Under the pieces are notes generated by a model. It was not told the origin of the DNA and did not search any database. It was given only the letters and a program-made list of their open reading frames with translations. The translations under genes and the position numbers were made by a program. A DNA stretch of 64,000 nt from Physcomitrium patens (Eukaryota > Streptophyta > Bryopsida > Funariales > Funariaceae). The DNA lies in contig NC_037253.1 of NCBI RefSeq assembly GCF_000002425.4, forward strand, positions 2,697,427 through 2,761,426. Reading direction: 5' to 3'. This document shows positions 11,789 to 23,955 of this stretch, in pieces; the first letter of the stretch is position 1; the number at the start of each line of letters is the position of its first letter.

Positions 11789-12690
11789 TCCAATTAGTAA
11801 TTTAGCATTATATCTTATCATCAAATCAGTAGTTTAGTTTTATATTTTATCATCCAATATAGTTTACTGTTTTCTTTTCTTTATTATTTAAAAAATTGTT
11901 GACAATTATTTTTTCTAAATTAAGGATTCTACTCATTTAAAAGCTCTCTAGATGATTCTCTTTATTTCATGACCTAAGTAATCATATTATTGTGATGAAT
12001 TTATTCTTTATAGAATATAATGATTTCCTATCTCTACATTGAGTCCATAAAGTAATTTGTGTTGTAGATTTGATAAAATAAGATTTTTTTATTTTACTAA
12101 TAGATTATTTCTAATCATAATGATAGCTACTTTTATTAAATAATAATCATTCTATTATCCAAAAATAACCAAAAAAAAGCTTAAATTACAAGTTCCTAAA
12201 ATAACCTACACAAACTAAATGCAATCTTTCTTTTTTAATACATGTGCTGTGTAAAATCTTGAATTATTCAAAACTATTGTATTGCATGTTTAAATTTTAC
12301 AATTTTTTTTATATATAGTTACTTTTATATGATTGATTGATCAATTGAAAAAAAATTGTTATATCTATTGAATATTAAAAGACATATTAAAACTTTACAA
12401 TTTCTAAAATCAAATAAATCTTAAAATTTATATATTTCATAAATGTTATCTTTTTAGTATTACTATTAAATCTTTCAATAAATGACATTTTTACCTCACA
12501 AAAAAATAATTTATTCCACTTCTATTAGATTCTATGCCCTGCATATTTTCACATTTACAATGCATTCTTCCACTTGCACAAAATACAAAACCAATTCCTT
12601 TGTCGCATTCCATGGAAGTGTACAATCTTGTCTACATTAGGCTCAATTATGCACTTTGAGAATTGCTTTGAAAGCAAACAAAAAAATTTG

Positions 12691-12715
12691 TATTATTATT
12701 ATTATTATTATTATT
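12691..12715. repeat. (TAT/ATT)n microsatellite
   Basis: About eight uninterrupted ATT trinucleotides. Confidence 0.95.
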
Positions 12716-12780
12716 TTGTCAAAAAACGTATGTGAATTACACCATATAATATACAAACAATAGCGATATTTTTTGAGAAA

Positions 12781-13974
12781 GTCGGTCGAGCTTGGGGCCC
12801 CGCATGGAGGAACGGCGCCAGTGCACAGAGAGTACTACTACTACTACATCAGGTGAGATGAGGGTTTGTTTTGCTGGACCCGGAGAAAGAGTGCTTGCTT
12901 GCGGTGGATGCTTTGGACCATGCCGGATCGCTCTACTACCACTACTGGATCCTGGTGATGGGCATTCTTTCTAGAGTTGTTGCAAAATTAATAAAGTGAG
13001 GAGGAGAGGATGGGCTTCTAGACAAGTAAATAGATCATCGCACCATTCATTCGACATTATCCAGAGAGAAGTAGGGGAATGAAGGAGCCGATGTGGTAGG
13101 TCGGGATTGCACCGAGATGGAGATGGAGATGAAAGAAAGTTTGGCCATCGGTCGTAAGTCAGTGTGACGAGCTTCACAACTGAGTGTTTGACTCTCTCCG
13201 AAGTGCTTGACTCCGTGTCTCTCACTGGTTGCCTTTTCCACCCACTAGTTTATAAATATATATATATATATATATATAGTTATGTGTGTGTGTGTGTGTA
13301 TTTGTATGTATGTGTAAGGGTCTAGAGCTTTGTTTGAGCTCGAACACTGAAACAACTTTTTTTTTTCTTTTTTTTAATATTACAATGCAAGCTATGTTAC
13401 ATCACTGTACAGGCAGACGATTCTGACTCCGGTAAAGCCTTTCCTCTGTTAACCTACTTTCTTGGATTTTTCCATTGTTCTCCTAAAAAGCTCATGGCAT
13501 GTACAATTGCTATGGAAACTTTGCGACAGTTGCGCAACTATCGTGGGGTTTATTCCAACTGGTATAATTCGCCTCCTCGCTCATTGCAAAACACTCTCTC
13601 TGGTCTTCCGGTGTGATATTAAGAATCTGTCTGGTTCATTTCCCTTGGGTTGTTCCCAATAGAAGTCCACACAGAGGTTGCAATGAGCTTGAAATCTCCT
13701 CAACGTTAGCACAAAAACACCTTACTCAAAACCATTCGACACGAATTGTTTCTACCACTGTCAGCATGTGCGCGGATTGGATGGGGTCGGAATTTGGAGC
13801 ATGTTGCCGTTGATGAGGATGTTTCAGATGCTAAATGTGTTCGATCTCGACTCGCGGACAGCTTGTCTTGCCTTGAACTATCCTCACTAGGTCAAAAAAT
13901 CAATACCGTAAATTGGCAAGCCTCATGCAAATGAATGTTTTTCGCGTTCACAGCGAAGCATGAGGTTGTATGAG
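12781..13974. other. Downstream region of the 582-residue gene, no gene recognised
   Basis: Mixed composition. Small frames (12792-12974 plus, 12971-13225 minus) lack family features. A (TA)n then (GT)n microsatellite runs from about 13254 to 13301. The bases just left of 13975 probably contain the 3' UTR of the minus-strand gene. Confidence 0.4.
13254..13301. repeat. (TA)n-(GT)n compound microsatellite
   Basis: A run of TA dinucleotides passes through a short tagttatg linker into a run of GT dinucleotides. Confidence 0.9.
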
Positions 13975-15723
13975 CTACTCGACTTCAGTGAAATCGCCCA
14001 GCAGCTCGGATGTTGCAGAGTAGATATCCCTTGCACCTGCGGTACTGAAATCTGATAAGAAATTTTCAATCCTAGCCAACGCAATCGAATCAGACTCTAT
14101 TCCACCGTCATCTTCAATGGGTGGAAGGACGTTCAAGATGCTGGTAGTATCAATACACTGTCGCATGGACTGCTCCTTCACTGAGGAATCTGACTCAAGC
14201 GTCTCCTTCACACCTCCCTCACCACAGCAGTAGTCATATCCGGAAAGGTTGTAAGAATTTGTTGTAGCTTCCCTTACCATATCGTAACTCTCTTGCCAAC
14301 TATCGGTCACAACATTACGGACAGTTACATAGCAAAGAGGATCAGCGGCAGGCAATTGGTACAATTTTTCACTATCGGTGGAAAATTGGGGAGTCGGGTT
14401 CGCCAGACTACTTGAATTCTGAAAACCCAGAAGGCTCCTGCTGATGCGACTATGCAAGTCACTTTGCTTTGATCGACCCTCACTTACAGCTCTGTAGGAG
14501 TTTGTTCTTGGCCGGAAATCAAAACATGTCCCCATAGCTGCCGCTTCTGGAAACACATGCTTCCTTGTGACTGTGGGCCTAGTGCTCGGCAGTCGAGACC
14601 CTGGGAAGGGATCCCTCCAACACCCTTTCGAACCCGGTTCTTTAAATGGCACACCATCGAGGTTCATGTCACCGCCGTTAGGTTCCAGAGAAGAGGAATG
14701 CGTCGGAGTGTAGAATCGCGAGTTCACGGAGTTGTTAGGCGACGTGCAGACTACCTGAGTTGAACTACCAGCATTCCAGGAAGACCGAGGAGCGTCAAGT
14801 CTCTGCTTTGACTCTGATTTGCAGGAAAGCTCAGCGGCCATGGCTTCTCGTAATTGGGATAAATTTTGCTGTGGCAACCAACCCATCGCTGTGGCGTGCT
14901 TCTCGCTCCCACTGAAACTTCTCTTCAAGGAATTCCTTGACCGCAATGGGGCGAAGTCCTCACAGTTATAACTTCGTTGGACAGCGGGGGATATGGGAGA
15001 ATTCTCACGAGTAGTCCCAATGACGGCACCCGTGTGAGTAATCGCCGCATTCTTCTCCACCTCCAAGCATTTAACCCTACTAGTAGCAATCTGTTCTTCC
15101 AGTGGTTGTAGCTGCTCCGACCATGCATTAGCACCAGGAATTCCATCCTGCTTGATTTCATCGACTCCAACCCCTTGCTTCACCACTGCGTCGATCATCC
15201 CTCGCAAGGTATCCGGGAATTTATCACCCAGAAAATGCTTCAACTTTTTCGCCAAAGCTATCGTCCGTGATGGCCGCAAATTCTCAGCTTCCTTCAACCG
15301 CATACAACTTCTAGACAACAATTCTTCTTCCCCAGTAGCTCCGAGAATGGTCTTACTTTCCCTCGACAACAAAGATAGACTTGGTGAGTATGGCTCCTGT
15401 AGCGGCGACCTCGACACACCTGATGTTACAAAGCTCTGCGAAGGACTATAAGCACCGTGGATTGCGATGTAGGGCGCAGAGTCATTGGAACTTGAGATGA
15501 GCGTTGGATCTTTGCAGCAAGACTGAAATGGCTTCGGTAGGGTCGAGTTGGTCGATGAACTTGATCGGAAGTTGGCATGCTCATCACAGACTACTGCTTG
15601 AAGGGAATCTACCGGGAGTCTACGCATATCCGCTTGCTTAAAAACTTGGGACACCAGATTCCCTTGGCCGCGTGTAACTCCGGAGCTAGACACTCGACGC
15701 GATCCTCCCAGACTAAGAAACAT
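13975..15723 (-). CDS. Uncharacterised serine-rich protein, 582 aa, single exon
   Basis: An uninterrupted 1,749-bp frame opens with MFLSLGGSRRVSSSG and ends in GDFTEVE. It is by far the longest frame in the first half of the window and its GC content is well above the AT-rich flanks, so I consider it coding. I do not recognise a family. It is rich in Ser, Pro, Asn and Thr and looks largely disordered. The most ordered-looking part is about residues 140-230, with an ALAKKLKHFLGDKFPDTLRG helix-like stretch and a second charged segment (QLQPLEEQIATSRVKCLEVE). The acidic C-terminus (ARIENFLSDFSTAGARDIYS onward) could be a short conserved tail. There is no signal peptide or membrane segment. Further introns or a different start cannot be excluded. 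The function is unknown; a regulatory or scaffold protein is only a guess from the composition. Confidence 0.65.
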   Translation of the reverse strand: MFLSLGGSRRVSSSGVTRGQGNLVSQVFKQADMRRLPVDSLQAVVCDEHANFRSSSSTNSTLPKPFQSCCKDPTLISSSNDSAPYIAIHGAYSPSQSFVTSGVSRSPLQEPYSPSLSLLSRESKTILGATGEEELLSRSCMRLKEAENLRPSRTIALAKKLKHFLGDKFPDTLRGMIDAVVKQGVGVDEIKQDGIPGANAWSEQLQPLEEQIATSRVKCLEVEKNAAITHTGAVIGTTRENSPISPAVQRSYNCEDFAPLRSRNSLKRSFSGSEKHATAMGWLPQQNLSQLREAMAAELSCKSESKQRLDAPRSSWNAGSSTQVVCTSPNNSVNSRFYTPTHSSSLEPNGGDMNLDGVPFKEPGSKGCWRDPFPGSRLPSTRPTVTRKHVFPEAAAMGTCFDFRPRTNSYRAVSEGRSKQSDLHSRISRSLLGFQNSSSLANPTPQFSTDSEKLYQLPAADPLCYVTVRNVVTDSWQESYDMVREATTNSYNLSGYDYCCGEGGVKETLESDSSVKEQSMRQCIDTTSILNVLPPIEDDGGIESDSIALARIENFLSDFSTAGARDIYSATSELLGDFTEVE

Positions 15724-17731
15724 GGTTCCTGCCTGTGCAGCACCTTACATATGCACCCCGCTAGCCGAATAGAAACCCCTGTATGTCGTCGTCGTCGAAA
15801 TATTGACTCTCCTGTCGTGTCTGGAAGAAACTTTCGTAAGATTGGACGGTCCGACAAGCGGATCGACGATCTTACCCTTCAAGTTCACGAACTAGAATTG
15901 ATACAGTGACCCCTCCAATTCTGGACTGGGTCATGGATCTCGGAGATGAGGGTGTTCACGAGGGGGCGGGAGGGTTGCAAGAGGCTGCGGTGGAAACGGT
16001 TGTGCGAGGATGCGGGGATTTCAGACTCTAGGTTCTGATTGCCGCTGCTGCTAGATAACAAACATCACATGACGAGGATGATGCATGGAACCACAGTTAA
16101 AACTGGTAGTGGTGGATGGATTTGCCTCCGATGGATCCTCCTCCTCGCATGTGGTAAACCTCGCAATTGTGACAACGTGGATCAGGATTGCATGCCTCGG
16201 CACACCGCAACTTGGCTCGATCCTCGTTACCAGTGCCTCTGGAGATACATTCGGCGTTCTGGACCCCCAGATATCAGAATTGATTCTCTGGCTTAATGAC
16301 GTCTTCTTCCTCCACAAATTGACTTGTCTCCTTCATGGCAGTGTACTATTCTACTGTTTATGAAAAAGAGGAATCACTCATTTATTCAGGGTGTGATTCT
16401 TAATTATTGTTTTTTATATTAAGACGTCGTTCCTTTTTCTCTTTTATTAAATACATGTCCACTTCACCAATCCATGAAAACAAAACAAATGTATATCTTT
16501 AGATATATATATATATATACACAATAAACTCTTGTAGTCATTACGAGATTAGTGTTGCAATGGTTGGTGGGTTCAGAACACATGTGGGTATCGAAGCATG
16601 GGAATTGGTGAGAAGATTCATTCCTGGAATTCTATCTATCAAATATAGTGGAAATGAGATGCATTGAGAGTGGGTGTTTCTCTATTTGGATGATTCTTCT
16701 AATTTGGTGTGGGAGACGCAAGATTGCAAGACTGAATTTCTTAAAATGTACTCTCCAGTTGATGTTTGCATCCTCTAATTCCTTGAATTCTTCAAGAACA
16801 ATTCTGTGTCTCCCTGTTCTGGTCTAATATCGTTTAATATTACTGTAAACTGTTTAACTGGATTTTATGTATGAAGTAAAAATAATTGGATTTAAAAATA
16901 AATTAGTAAGGCAATTTTGTATAAAAATAGAGAATATTAAGCGTATTGTATACTTTTAGTTTTTATTTTATTTTATTAAAGAGTCGTACAATAGGTCAAC
17001 CGTAGGTTTGAACTTGGATTTATGACCTGAATTGTGTTTGTTTTAACCTGTTCTGATCCAAATGTTTTACATGTAATATAGTTTGAGTAAGAAAAGTTTG
17101 GACACATTTTAGGTTCTGAATAGATTGATGTCACACTAATGAACTTTAAAGGACAATCATTCCATGGAATAAATCTTAGAATGTACAATATTACAACTTA
17201 AATTTGAAAATAATTAATTTCCATGTTTCTCTGTTACCAAGTTGTAATATTGTACCATTATAAATTTGAAAAATAAAAATCATTACCAATAAATGCTATA
17301 TTGTTACTTTAAGCGAATAAAAATTTATATGATTTTTTTGTTATACATTTATTAATCATATGATTTAAAATGTTTATAAAAATATAAAATAATATAATAT
17401 GTTTCAATATAATCTATTATAAGGAATATTTTTATTTATGTAAGTATTTAAAAGCATTGATTATGATTTGAAAGCATATACGATTGAACTTGTTTAAGAA
17501 ATTCTGAAATATCTTTATGAGTCTTGAATATTTATGAAAAAAAATTAACCAAAAAATATTGGTTTTTTAATGAAATTTAGGTTCTCATAAGATTTGAGAA
17601 CAAAAGTCAAAAATATGTGTAATGTAATAAACCAAAATGTCATGTTTTTTACTATAAAAATGAAATAGAATAATTAAATAAAAATCTTAAAAAACTTATA
17701 TATATATATATATATATATACATTAGATTTA
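15724..17731. other. Upstream region of the 582-residue gene, then AT-rich spacer
   Basis: 15724-16370 has gene-like composition and probably holds the promoter and 5' leader of the minus-strand gene. Small overlapping frames there (16039-16363) show no domain. From about 16370 rightward the DNA becomes very AT-rich, with (TA)n tracts near 16503-16519 and 17698-17720 and no coding signal. Confidence 0.45.
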
Positions 17732-18166
17732 AGGGAATATTATAATAGCCTACTTAAATATTAAATCAACTCACCACATGACTTCTGAATAATGTTTATG
17801 CTAGTTGCCTTGCACTTCACGTATGCTATAGTTGTCTTAGCTTCTTTGTATCATAAATTGTGTGTTGATTTACTCCAAGATAGTTAATTATTTTGCATAA
17901 GTTAAGCAACTTCAACAAGTTCAAGAGGGTTGAATCCAAATGTAATGCAACTAGCTTTTATGGAATGATTAACAAGCTTGAACTACAACCAGCTTAAGTT
18001 AATGATTAATTGACTTGGAGTAAATTAATGCACAATTGAAGGTAGAAAGAAACGAGACAACTATGACAAAACTGATGTGCAAGGCAATTGGCATAGACAT
18101 CACTTGGAAGTTAGACTGTGGTTTGATTTAAGATTTAGGTTGGTCAATTTAATATTCTTCCAAACT
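17732..18166. repeat. Imperfect palindrome of about 435 bp (foldback / MITE-like)
   Basis: The left arm (about 17732-17922) is the approximate reverse complement of the right arm (about 17978-18166), with a central loop of about 55 bases. Matching blocks include gccttgcac against gtgcaaggc, tagttgtct against agacaacta, and tttactccaag against cttggagtaaa. By eye arm identity is about 70-75 percent. There is no open frame. It is most simply a foldback-type nonautonomous DNA transposon remnant; a hairpin small-RNA precursor is a possible alternative. No terminal duplication was identified with confidence. Confidence 0.75.
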
Positions 18167-18975
18167 TATAGAGGATTATTACTATTTTTTTAATAAAATT
18201 TTATGAAACAGTATATAATATTTCTTAATGAAAACATTATTGTTCAAAACATGCAAAAATATAAAGCAGAATACAAGTTTTACATGGTTACATTTCTACC
18301 ATGTAATTTTAAAATGGATTGTTTTTTATAAAGTAGAAACAACAGAATATTCATTATGAGGGTGCTCTGGTCAAATGTTTTTTAAATTAAAAACACTCAC
18401 CATTAAATTATGTAAAAATGTGTATTCAAATCAGATTATAATTTACATTATAAATGTTAGGTATAAGAAGAGTGGCACCTTTATGCAATCAAAAGGAAAA
18501 CTATTTAAAATATAGTTTAACAAAGAAGCTTCTCTTATACTTCTTTTTTACTTTCAATTCTGGATAGTTTTACTTTCTTTGGACGACTTTTTGAAAAAGC
18601 GTTGTATGGAGAAGTGGATATATGCAAAATCCAAAAAAATAAATAAATAAATAAACAAGACTTCAGATCTGTTATAATCCTACCGCAAAAATGATACAAT
18701 TTAACTGCTTATCTCAGTATTGAATTTATTTTTATAATGGTTTACATTTTCTCTATTTTCTTAAGAAAAAAACCTTTGTACAGATGATTTTTATAAGATG
18801 TAGTATTACAATTATTTTGATACACTCTTGGAAAATATAGTATTTTAACTAAGTTATAGATTTATTATTCTAGTAATTTATTTATTTATTTATTTATTTT
18901 ACAATTTAGAATATTTTCTAAGACTTACTAAAACATTGATAGAGTAGTAATATTGTATGATGTAAGACACGTGTG

Positions 18976-19000
18976 TTTTTTTTTTTTTTTTTTTTTTTTT
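18976..19000. repeat. Poly-T tract (T25)
   Basis: Uninterrupted run of T flanked on both sides by short GTGT runs. It could be the tail of a minus-strand retroposon, but no body sequence is recognisable. Confidence 0.95.
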
Positions 19001-20623
19001 GTGTGTAGCCGAATATTAACATGTTTCAGAAAAATAAAGATAAAACAAACAAACAAAATGTTGTGTAACATGATATAACCACAACTGTAACAACTGTCTA
19101 AGGAAGCAATATAATTTGCATTAATTTTATTATTATTATTTCAAATGTTCATCAATTAAATAAAATAAAATAGTTAACTTATCATTCTTTACAATCCTTC
19201 AGATGCTACATTCATTTTTAATAATCTAGTTCTTTTAAAATTGAGGTTAAGAGGTAATATAACTTGAACTTATTTCAGATGATTGCGTTTTTATTTAGAC
19301 CAATTATTATTTTTTGTTACCAAATAAAATAATAATTAAAAATTATCTTTGATTGTTTTTATACATAAAAATATTTTGTGATTAAGGTTTTAGATGTCAA
19401 TTAATACAAATCATCCCGATTGTTATCAATATATTTTAGATTTTGATATAATTTAGTAATAAACATACTCAATGTAAGTTAGTTTTTAAATACTTGACAA
19501 CATAACATTTTATATTTACTACAAAATATCAAGTTATATGATCTAAAGATATTAAAATAAATAAATAAATAAATAAATAATTATAAGTAAAAACTATATT
19601 AAAAAAAACCTATATCAATACATCAATGAAAACTAAACTTGTATTTTAAAAACACGAACTAAAAATTTGAATAAAAGCTATTTATGGTTATAAATTTTAT
19701 AAAAAGATTAAAAAGATTAAATTTATTGGTAATTAATTTTAAAATTATTTATAGTTTGAAAAGAACATTTACATGAATACATACAAATGTATCTAGCTTA
19801 ATTTGTAACTTAGGTGGACAGAAATTATATTAATAGTATGGAGAATGTTAATTAAGGGATATAAGTTTATGATCTAAAAACAACCTTTGTTCTAACAATT
19901 GTTTCTAGTTAACCTAAAAGTATTAGTTAACAATTATCAAAGAATGGAGGTGTATTTGTGTATATAACTAGTATATAATTTAAAAACTTATTTTAAGAAT
20001 ATTCATTTACATATATGTGAATTACTAGATTTTATAAACAATAGCATAATCTTTAAAAAAAATATGAAGATAGTTACTAATTTATATGCTATTTACAAAT
20101 TTATATTAACAGTTTTTATATAATTTCATACTAAAAAGTTTAAAATTATATTTTTTAAACTAATTTTTATAAAATTAATTTTTAAAATTTTAAAATAAAT
20201 AATTCATATTACAAACTTAATTTAAGCTTTAAATAAAAATATTTTTTAATCACCATTAAATTAGATTAATGTCAAATTTTTTAAAAATACAATTTAAAAG
20301 TTATATTTTTAAAGAAATTATATAATTTATCTTAGTAATTAAACTTGTATAGATTTATACAAAAATTTATATTATTTCTAGATTATAAATTTTTGAGATG
20401 ATCTAAAAAGAATTTGAAATCATTAAGTTAATATTTTATTTTTACATTTAAGATTAAAAAGATAAAACATGCTATGAATTTGAACTTCTATAATCTCTTT
20501 TATTGCATTATACTTAAAGATCTTAGTTTAGATTATTTTATGCAAATAATTGATATATTATCTTATAAAATCAATGATTTTTTCTTATTTTGTATAAATA
20601 TTTATGTCTAAGAATTATAAGTG

Positions 20624-20624
<1 letters not shown>

Positions 20625-20667
<43 letters not shown>
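20625..20667. repeat. (TA)n microsatellite
   Basis: About 21 uninterrupted TA dinucleotides. Confidence 0.95.
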
Positions 20668-20671
<4 letters not shown>

Positions 20672-20743
20672 GTAATTCGTAAATTGGTTAGATTTAATAA
20701 ACTTCATAATTTAAACTATATGATATTTTTTTTAATAAGCTAA

Positions 20744-20926
20744 AATTTTAACTATATCATATATATAGATATATAGGTATATAGATATATATAGATATAG
20801 ATATATAGATATAGATATATAGGTATATAGATATATATAGATATATAGATATATATATATATATAGATATATAGATATATATATATATATATATATCTAT
20901 ATATATAATTTTAACTATATCATATA
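20744..20926. repeat. TATAGA-type minisatellite between 20-bp direct repeats
   Basis: An array built from atatag, atatagat and atataggt units (about 20758-20906) is flanked by two exact copies of aattttaactatatcatata at 20744-20763 and 20907-20926. Units vary in length and phase. No coding potential. Confidence 0.85.
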
Positions 20927-21251
20927 AAATATTCTTATATATACTTTTAGATTTTAGTTTTAAAGAAGATTTTTTTTATTTACTATATTTCTAGCCATAT
21001 TTATTTGAAGCTTAATTTACTAGAAGTTTTTATATTTATCTAAAAAAGTTGAAATATTTACCTCAAATAAATTATTATCAAATGATTTGCAATCTAAATC
21101 TAAAAACATTAATAGCAATAATTTTTTGAAATACCAAAACAAAAAAATTATATATACGGCTCATTGTAAAAAATAAAACATCATTATTACTAGTTTTTTA
21201 ATTACAAGTCAAACACAATAATTTGAGGAAAAAATCATAACCTCAGGAGAG

Positions 21252-21279
<28 letters not shown>
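21252..21279. repeat. Poly-A tract (A28)
   Basis: Uninterrupted A run about 160 bases left of Copia element 1. No retroposon body is recognisable in front of it. Confidence 0.95.
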
Positions 21280-21282
<3 letters not shown>

Positions 21283-21434
21283 ATAAAATCAATTGAATGA
21301 AGAATACCTGACCTTGACACATTCCTAAAATATTTCCAAAGGTCAAGAATTTGCATGAAAAATCATCTAAAAATGTATTTCCTAAACCTTGGATCTAAAG
21401 TCAACTAAAGAAATTACTATGCTCATCTTCCTAA

Positions 21435-21439
21435 CTATT
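21435..21439. repeat. Target-site duplication of Copia 1, left copy (ctatt)
   Basis: Five bases directly outside the left LTR, identical to 27091-27095 directly outside the right LTR. Confidence 0.9.
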
Positions 21440-21710
21440 TGTTGAAAATGTTTAGAAAGACACAAGAGTAATAGTAAGTAATACATATACACAAGAGTAG
21501 TAGTAAGTCATACATACAAGAGGGTTTCTAAGAAGAGAGAGCTTCACACATAAAAATCTATTGATTTGGTTGTGTCTCGTATACAAGAGGAGAAAGGGGA
21601 GAGGATAAATAGTACTTTTCTATGAGACTCTAAATATTGTAGCTATGATATTTACTATAGTCTACAATAAATATTATGGAGAACGTTGGCTACATTTAAT
21701 GCTCTCAACA
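21440..21710 (-). repeat. 3' LTR of Copia 1 (left copy)
   Basis: Starts with tgttgaaaatgtttagaaag and ends in gctctcaaca. About 89 percent identical by eye to the right copy. Confidence 0.92.
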
Positions 21711-21969
21711 CTCCTCCTCACTCATCATAATATTTACATAATATAAAATTTGTATAGAATTATGATCTATACTTTTCTATGATCTTGCAAGATCAACAAT
21801 TATTGCCTCATTAAACCTTATTTAGAAAAACCTTATTTAGGAAAACCTTATTGTATTTAAGGAAAAAACCATAGATGAAGGAAAAAGAGTACAACATCAT
21901 TTTTTTTAATTATTTAAAGAACTCATTAACTTTCTTATTCAAGAAAAGTAAGTCGCCGCATACCAATGC

Positions 21970-22480
21970 CATAAGTAAGTCAACGATGGTTGCAAAATGG
22001 TAGAGCTTTGGTGAAGAAATCAGCAAGGTTATTTGTAGATTCAATTTTCTTAATTATAAGTACTTGATCAGTAATCAAGTCATAGGTATAACTAAAATAC
22101 TTTTGAACAATATACTTTGTCTTGTCGCCTTTAATAAAACCAACTTCTATCTATGTAATACAAGCACTATTATCTTCACACAAGATAATTAGAGAATCAT
22201 CATATGAAAATCCACATGTTGTTTGAATGAATTTATCAATTAATTGCAATCAAATACATTCTCAAAATGCTTCATGTAACGCAATAATTTTTGCAAACAT
22301 TCCATTCCAATGTCGTAGTGTTGGACATACACTATGTCTTGCAAGAATACTAACTGCAAATGCAATATCTGATCTTGTAGATGTAGCTAAATACAAAAGT
22401 GCTCCAACCACTGCAAGGTATGGATATTGATCTCCGAATATTTCCTCCTCTTCCTCGCATGGACAGTATGGATCATGACC
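21970..22480 (-). pseudogene. Copia 1 RNase H remnant
   Basis: Minus strand retains the segment joining RT and RNase H of plant Copia elements (GALLYLATSTRSDIAFAVS-like, then H-W-G-type spacing), followed leftward by RNase H remnants. Decayed. Confidence 0.75.
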
Positions 22481-22599
22481 ATCCTAACCACGTCCAACCA
22501 TTGGTGTGGATAATGGATAAGCATCAATCATATTAAATCTATGCAAGATTCGTCTAATATACATTAGTTGGTAGAAAAAAATGCTACCATCTGTTAGAT

Positions 22600-23330
22600 G
22601 GATAATCTCAAGTCCAATGTACAAAGATGTTTTTCTAACATTTTCATCTCAAATTCACATATAAGTAGATTAGTAGCTGTAACACATGCAGATGTAGTGC
22701 CCACTAGGTTAAGATCATCAATATATACAATGATAATTACAAAACCAATTTTATCTCATTTGATAAAGAAACAAGGGATTAGTGGATCACTTACAAACTT
22801 ATTTGTAATTAAATAATCTTGAAGACGTTGATACCACATGTATCCAAATTGTTTTAAACCATACAAGGCCTTACATAATTTAATACCACTATATTGTCTT
22901 GAAGGGGGTCCATTTAGAGTTCATGTTTCCAAGCCACGTGGAACTTTCATATAAATATTTGCATCAAGAGAACCATATAGATATGCAGTTACTACATCCA
23001 TCAGATGCATCTCAAGGGTGGCATGAACTATCATTCCAATAATATATCAAAATATAATTGAATCCATGATTAGAGAATATGTGGATTTATAATCAATGCC
23101 AAATCATTGAGTAAATCCTTGAGCAACAAGACAAGCTTTATAGCGGGTTATTTGACCTTGAACATCTTGCTTGCATATTAATACCATCTTATATCCCACA
23201 AGGCGAGATGTAAGAGTGTCTACAATTGAACCAAAGACTTTCCTCTTACGCAAAGAGGCATACTCCTCTTTTATAACAGTTTTCCATTTTGACCAATCAG
23301 AGCGACACATCGCTACCTCAATAGTTTGAA
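22600..23330 (-). pseudogene. Copia 1 reverse transcriptase remnant
   Basis: The RT start carries a W-WK-EY-SL-K--V-type segment and the YKA-LVAQGFTQ motif (23104-23290). The catalytic box reads VYIDDL on the minus strand near 22715-22735. These are the defining RT motifs of Ty1/Copia. Decayed. Confidence 0.8.
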
Positions 23331-23955
23331 GTTCAGGATCATCTTCTTCATAAGAAAGGACTTTTATAATCATATATACAAATGATTCATCTACCGTAAT
23401 AGATGGTCTGTTCCAAATATTATCTGTAGTATAATACAGAATAGATAATTCTTTACTCAACTTGTTTTTATTCCTTCTAATTCCAAGATTGTTTTTCATA
23501 GGAATTAAAGATACATTATGTATGGATATATCATCATGAATTGGTAGTCTCACACGATGAGTGGAAATTTCTTGAAAAATAATACCATGATTAGTCAATT
23601 TTATAGCTTTCTTCTTATGTGGTTGCTTATTTGGTCTACAAGTTCTTTTAGTTGTTGTTGTTGTTATAACTTGAGGTATTGTAGTCAATGGCACTGCAAT
23701 CTGAGTAGGTGCATTTTGAGCCTCATTAATAGGAACTCTTGTAATTCTAGATGCATCATTGAAGCCATCAAGTATTTCATCTATGATCCATTTTAGATGC
23801 AAAATCTTAGCAACTTCATTTTCTACCAAAGATGTCCTAGGATCGGGATTCATTATAAATATTTTTGGTCCTTCAAATATGAGTACTTTATTTTTTTGTT
23901 GATTGGATACTCCTCCTTGTAGAGATAAGAATATATTTTCTTCAAAACGACAATT

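Larger units (their letters stand above)
11451..12780. other. AT-rich spacer with microsatellites
   Basis: Strongly AT-rich with long A and T runs and no open frame of note. Contains a (TA)n tract at 11755-11786 and an (ATT)n tract at 12691-12715. Confidence 0.6.
18167..21434. other. Very AT-rich gene-free region with simple repeats
   Basis: No coding signal in any frame. It contains ATAA/TTTA tetranucleotide runs (near 18637-18655, 18877-18900, 19556-19581), a T25 tract, a (TA)n tract, a GATA/TATA-type minisatellite and an A28 tract. The composition is like the AT-rich spacers elsewhere in the window, only more extreme between 19,300 and 21,200. Confidence 0.6.

Noticed and set aside
15152-15451. 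Plus-strand open frame of 99 codons inside the 582-residue gene
   Set aside because: It is antisense to the longer minus-strand frame, has no motif and is best explained as a shadow of that frame's codon use.
16085-16363. 92-codon plus-strand frame near the 582-residue gene
   Set aside because: Overlapping frames exist in two other phases, none has a motif, and the location fits a promoter or leader.
18976-21279. Poly-T and poly-A tracts as ends of a LINE or SINE
   Set aside because: No internal promoter, target duplication or reverse-transcriptase remnant is visible between or beside them.
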